A DNA stretch of 7,206 bases from Acidimicrobiia bacterium (GTDB lineage: Bacteria > Actinomycetota > Acidimicrobiia > Spongiisociales > ZC4RG35), in the NCBI GenBank assembly GCA_009377735.1, contig WHTL01000200.1, positions 1 through 7,206 on the forward strand. The letters run 5' to 3'. The notes under the pieces are model-generated. The model was not told where the DNA came from and did not search any database. It saw nothing but the letters and a program-made list of their open reading frames with translations. Of this stretch, positions 5,624 through 7,206 are shown in pieces. The position numbers and the translations under genes were made by a program. Every line of letters starts with the position of its first letter. The first letter of the stretch is position 1.

Positions 5624-6456
5624 TCGCCGCCATCCTGGCACTGGTCTCCGCCCTGGGGTTCGGAACCGCCGACTTCATAGGGGGCCGCAACAGCTCCAAG
5701 ACCCACGAGATGGTGGTGATTGCCGCTTCACAGGTCGTTGGTCTGGTACTTGTGGTGGTGGCGGCACTGACTCTCGGGGGAGAACCGACTGCCCTCGACC
5801 TCGTCTATGGCGTCGTCGGTGGTCAGTTCGGGTTCTTTGGTCTCATCTTTCTTTATCGCGGGATCGCCCGTGGGGACACGGCGGTGGTGGCACCCCTTTC
5901 GGCTGTGGTCGGGGCGCTGATCCCGGTGGTGGTGGGGGTACTCACGGGTTCTCGTCCGGGCCTCGTGACTTGGCTCGGTGTTGTCGTGGCGGTGCCTGCC
6001 GTTGCTCTCGTGAGCGGTGTAGCCCGTCTCCGGAACAGGACGGTGACCAGCGAGGCGCTCACCAATGGACTCCTCGCCGGGTTGGGGTTTGGTTTGTTGT
6101 TCGCCGTCTTCGGGCAAACATCGATCGAGTCAGGTGTCTGGCCGGTGGCGGCATCGAGGGTCGGGTCCGTGGTGGTCCTCGCCATCCTGATACGGATGCG
6201 CGGGATCAGCGCCAAGGGTGTCTCCGCCATCTATCTCCCGATCCTTTGGATCGGGGTACTAGATCTGTTGGGCAATCTCGGATTCGTGCTTGGCACCCAA
6301 CGCGGAGATCTGGTCCTCGTTACGATGCTCACCTCCCTCTACCCGGCCGTAACTGTCGTGTTGGCGCGATTCGTCGATGACCACCCCATCACCCGCCCCC
6401 AGACGATCGGGTTGGGCCTGGCAGTGGTAGCAGCGACCCTCCTCGGCCTCGGCTAA
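5620..6456 (+). CDS. EamA/DMT-superfamily membrane transporter
   Basis: The 278-residue protein is hydrophobic throughout, with about ten predicted membrane helices in two five-helix halves. Approximate spans are 2-20, 31-52, 62-79, 87-109, 113-134, 147-165, 175-192, 203-225, 229-250 and 260-277. Each half looks like an EamA repeat: the first starts with ALVSALGFGTADFIGG, and the second ends with MLTSLYPAVTVVLARF followed by a Q-x-x-G-x-x-L helix, a typical EamA closing pattern. Drug/metabolite transporters of this kind usually export amino acids or other small metabolites; the substrate is unknown. ATG 5620-5622 overlaps the HIT stop TGA (5621-5623) as ATGA. AGGGGAG is present but about 14 bases upstream, so initiation probably relies on coupling. 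A hairpin just after the stop closes the transcript. Confidence 0.85.
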   Translation: MIAAILALVSALGFGTADFIGGRNSSKTHEMVVIAASQVVGLVLVVVAALTLGGEPTALDLVYGVVGGQFGFFGLIFLYRGIARGDTAVVAPLSAVVGALIPVVVGVLTGSRPGLVTWLGVVVAVPAVALVSGVARLRNRTVTSEALTNGLLAGLGFGLLFAVFGQTSIESGVWPVAASRVGSVVVLAILIRMRGISAKGVSAIYLPILWIGVLDLLGNLGFVLGTQRGDLVLVTMLTSLYPAVTVVLARFVDDHPITRPQTIGLGLAVVAATLLGLG

Positions 6457-6461
6457 AACTT

Positions 6462-6485
6462 CTGGGGGACTCCTCCGGCCCCCAG
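6462..6485 (+). terminator. Terminator-like hairpin after the transporter gene
   Basis: CTGGGGG (6462-6468) pairs perfectly with CCCCCAG (6479-6485) around a ten-base loop, six bases after the TAA. No T tract follows. Its place at the end of the HIT-transporter unit supports a termination role. Confidence 0.6.
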
Positions 6486-6509
6486 ACCCCGAACGGTCCC
6501 AGCCCGGCA

Positions 6510-6650
6510 ATGTCAACCCAGGGTGGAGGACACTGCGTTCTCAGGGCGGAGATGACCGCGACACGATGTCCTCAACCCAGGGTTGAGATGACTGTTTGTT
6601 CTGCGGGCGGAGGTTTATGTGAGGCGATGTCCTCCACCCTGGGTTCAGGT
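6510..6650. repeat. Three degenerate ~56-61 bp tandem units with palindromic cores
   Basis: Three units start with ATGTC at 6510, 6566 and 6627, giving spacings of 56 and 61 bp. Each start is followed by a core of the form (CTC)(A/C)ACCC(A/T)GGGT. Unit 2 holds a palindrome with 8-bp arms, CTCAACCCAGGGTTGAG (6571-6587). The core of unit 3, TGTCCTCCACCCTGGGTT (6628-6645), is the exact reverse complement of bases 6515-6532 in unit 1. A second shared motif, GTTCT-N2-GGGCGGAG, occurs at 6537-6551 and 6598-6612. Unit 3 is truncated before the next gene. The block fills the gap between a terminator and the acyl-CoA synthetase start and could be an operator array or a decayed intergenic repeat. Confidence 0.7.
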
Positions 6651-6675
6651 TGGCGGTGTGGCACTATGGGGGTCG

Positions 6676-7206
6676 ATGGAGCCCAGCTGGATACCCGATG
6701 AGGAGACTGTCTCCAAGGCCAACCTCAGCTGGCTGATGGATCGGGTGGGAGTCGAGGACGTCTGTGAGCTCCATCGGTGGTCGGTCGAGAATCGTGACGT
6801 CTTCTGGGAGACCGTTGTCGAGCGTCTGGGGATCATCTGGGCGCAGGCACCTACCCGGACCTCGACGGGTGATACCCAACATACGAAGTGGTTTCCCGAC
6901 GGGCGGCTCAACATCGTGGATTCGGTGCTCTCGGGTAGCCCGGACAACCCGGCCGTCATCCATCAGAGACAGGGGAAGCTGGAGACAGTCACCCGGGGTG
7001 AACTCCTGGAGGTGGTGAAGCGGGTGGCCTATGGCCTCACCAGGTTCGGTGAGCAGCCGCGGGTGGCCATTGCCATGCCGATGACCCTCGAAGCGGTGGT
7101 GGCGTATCTGGCGACGGTCGCCATAGGTGGGGCGGTGGTATCGATCGCGGACTCATTCGCGCCCGAAGAAATCGCCCGTCGTCTTCGGATCTCCGACGCC
7201 GAGGTA
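6676..7206 (+). CDS. Acetyl-CoA synthetase-like AMP-forming acyl-activating enzyme, N-terminal part
   Basis: The open frame of 177 codons runs off the right edge, so only about the first quarter of a roughly 650-700-residue protein is seen. The N-terminal region matches the acetyl-CoA-synthetase N-terminal domain: W-x-P-D-x-E-x-V at the start, LHRWSVENRDVFWETV (33-48), and KWFPDGRLNIVDSVL (about 71-85), the ACS 'W-F-x-G-x-x-LN' motif. The AMP-binding domain then begins: VTRGELLEVV, RVAIAMPMTLEAVVAYLA and GGAVVSIADSFAPEEIARRL. The IADSFAPEEIARRLRIS segment resembles plant acyl-activating enzymes AAE17/AAE18 more than canonical AcsA, which has VFGGFS at this point. Such enzymes convert a carboxylic acid, ATP and CoA to acyl-CoA, AMP and PPi; the substrate is unclear. 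ATG 6676 is preferred, with GGGGG three bases upstream, although an in-frame GTG at 6658 is possible. The catalytic and C-terminal domains lie outside the window. Confidence 0.85.
   Translation, partial: MEPSWIPDEETVSKANLSWLMDRVGVEDVCELHRWSVENRDVFWETVVERLGIIWAQAPTRTSTGDTQHTKWFPDGRLNIVDSVLSGSPDNPAVIHQRQGKLETVTRGELLEVVKRVAYGLTRFGEQPRVAIAMPMTLEAVVAYLATVAIGGAVVSIADSFAPEEIARRLRISDAEV

Noticed and set aside
6510..6650. CRISPR array
   Set aside because: Only three units, diverged from each other, with palindromic cores in mixed orientation and no identical repeats alternating with unique spacers; no cas genes nearby.
6658..6675. GTG at 6658 as the start of the acyl-CoA synthetase
   Set aside because: It is in frame but has only a weak purine run upstream, while ATG 6676 is preceded by GGGGG. 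It remains possible.

Overview
The window is high-GC bacterial DNA with short intergenic gaps, GTG and TTG starts as well as ATG, and start codons with no ribosome binding site but a TANNNT box just upstream. It carries a pair of genes of the kind that use FMN or F420, and a Thr/Pro-rich lipoprotein. Together these suggest a high-GC Actinomycetota, perhaps of the Acidimicrobiia type. The lineage is inferred from style only; there is no rRNA or other marker to fix it.

Layout. The left edge holds the 3' half of a tRNA, probably Arg(ACG), whose 5' half is not recognisable, followed by a strong terminator hairpin (97-130) and a gene-free leader. Next, on the + strand, is a likely operon of a split-barrel flavin/F420-binding protein (349-849) and a luciferase-like, probably F420-dependent oxidoreductase (857-1813). 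These converge on a minus-strand lipoprotein gene (1975-2760). The convergent junction is a 169-bp segment bounded by a perfect 16-bp inverted repeat, and both stop codons lie inside the repeat arms. Upstream of the lipoprotein on the minus strand is a crotonase-family gene with the full catalytic signature of a dienoyl-CoA isomerase (2828-3619). It is transcribed divergently from a leucyl aminopeptidase (3714-5093). A HIT-family gene (5201-5623) then overlaps an EamA-type membrane transporter (5620-6456) by four bases. A terminator-like hairpin and about 140 bp of degenerate tandem and palindromic repeats separate this pair from the start of an acetyl-CoA-synthetase-like gene (6676 to the window edge).

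Function. Most genes are core housekeeping or lipid/acyl-CoA metabolism: dienoyl-CoA isomerase for unsaturated fatty acid oxidation, acyl-activating enzyme, peptide turnover, nucleotide hydrolysis, transport. No defence system, phage gene, transposase or CRISPR array is visible. The less ordinary parts are non-coding: the inverted-repeat element at 1810-1978, the repeat block at 6510-6650, and the incomplete tRNA at the left edge.
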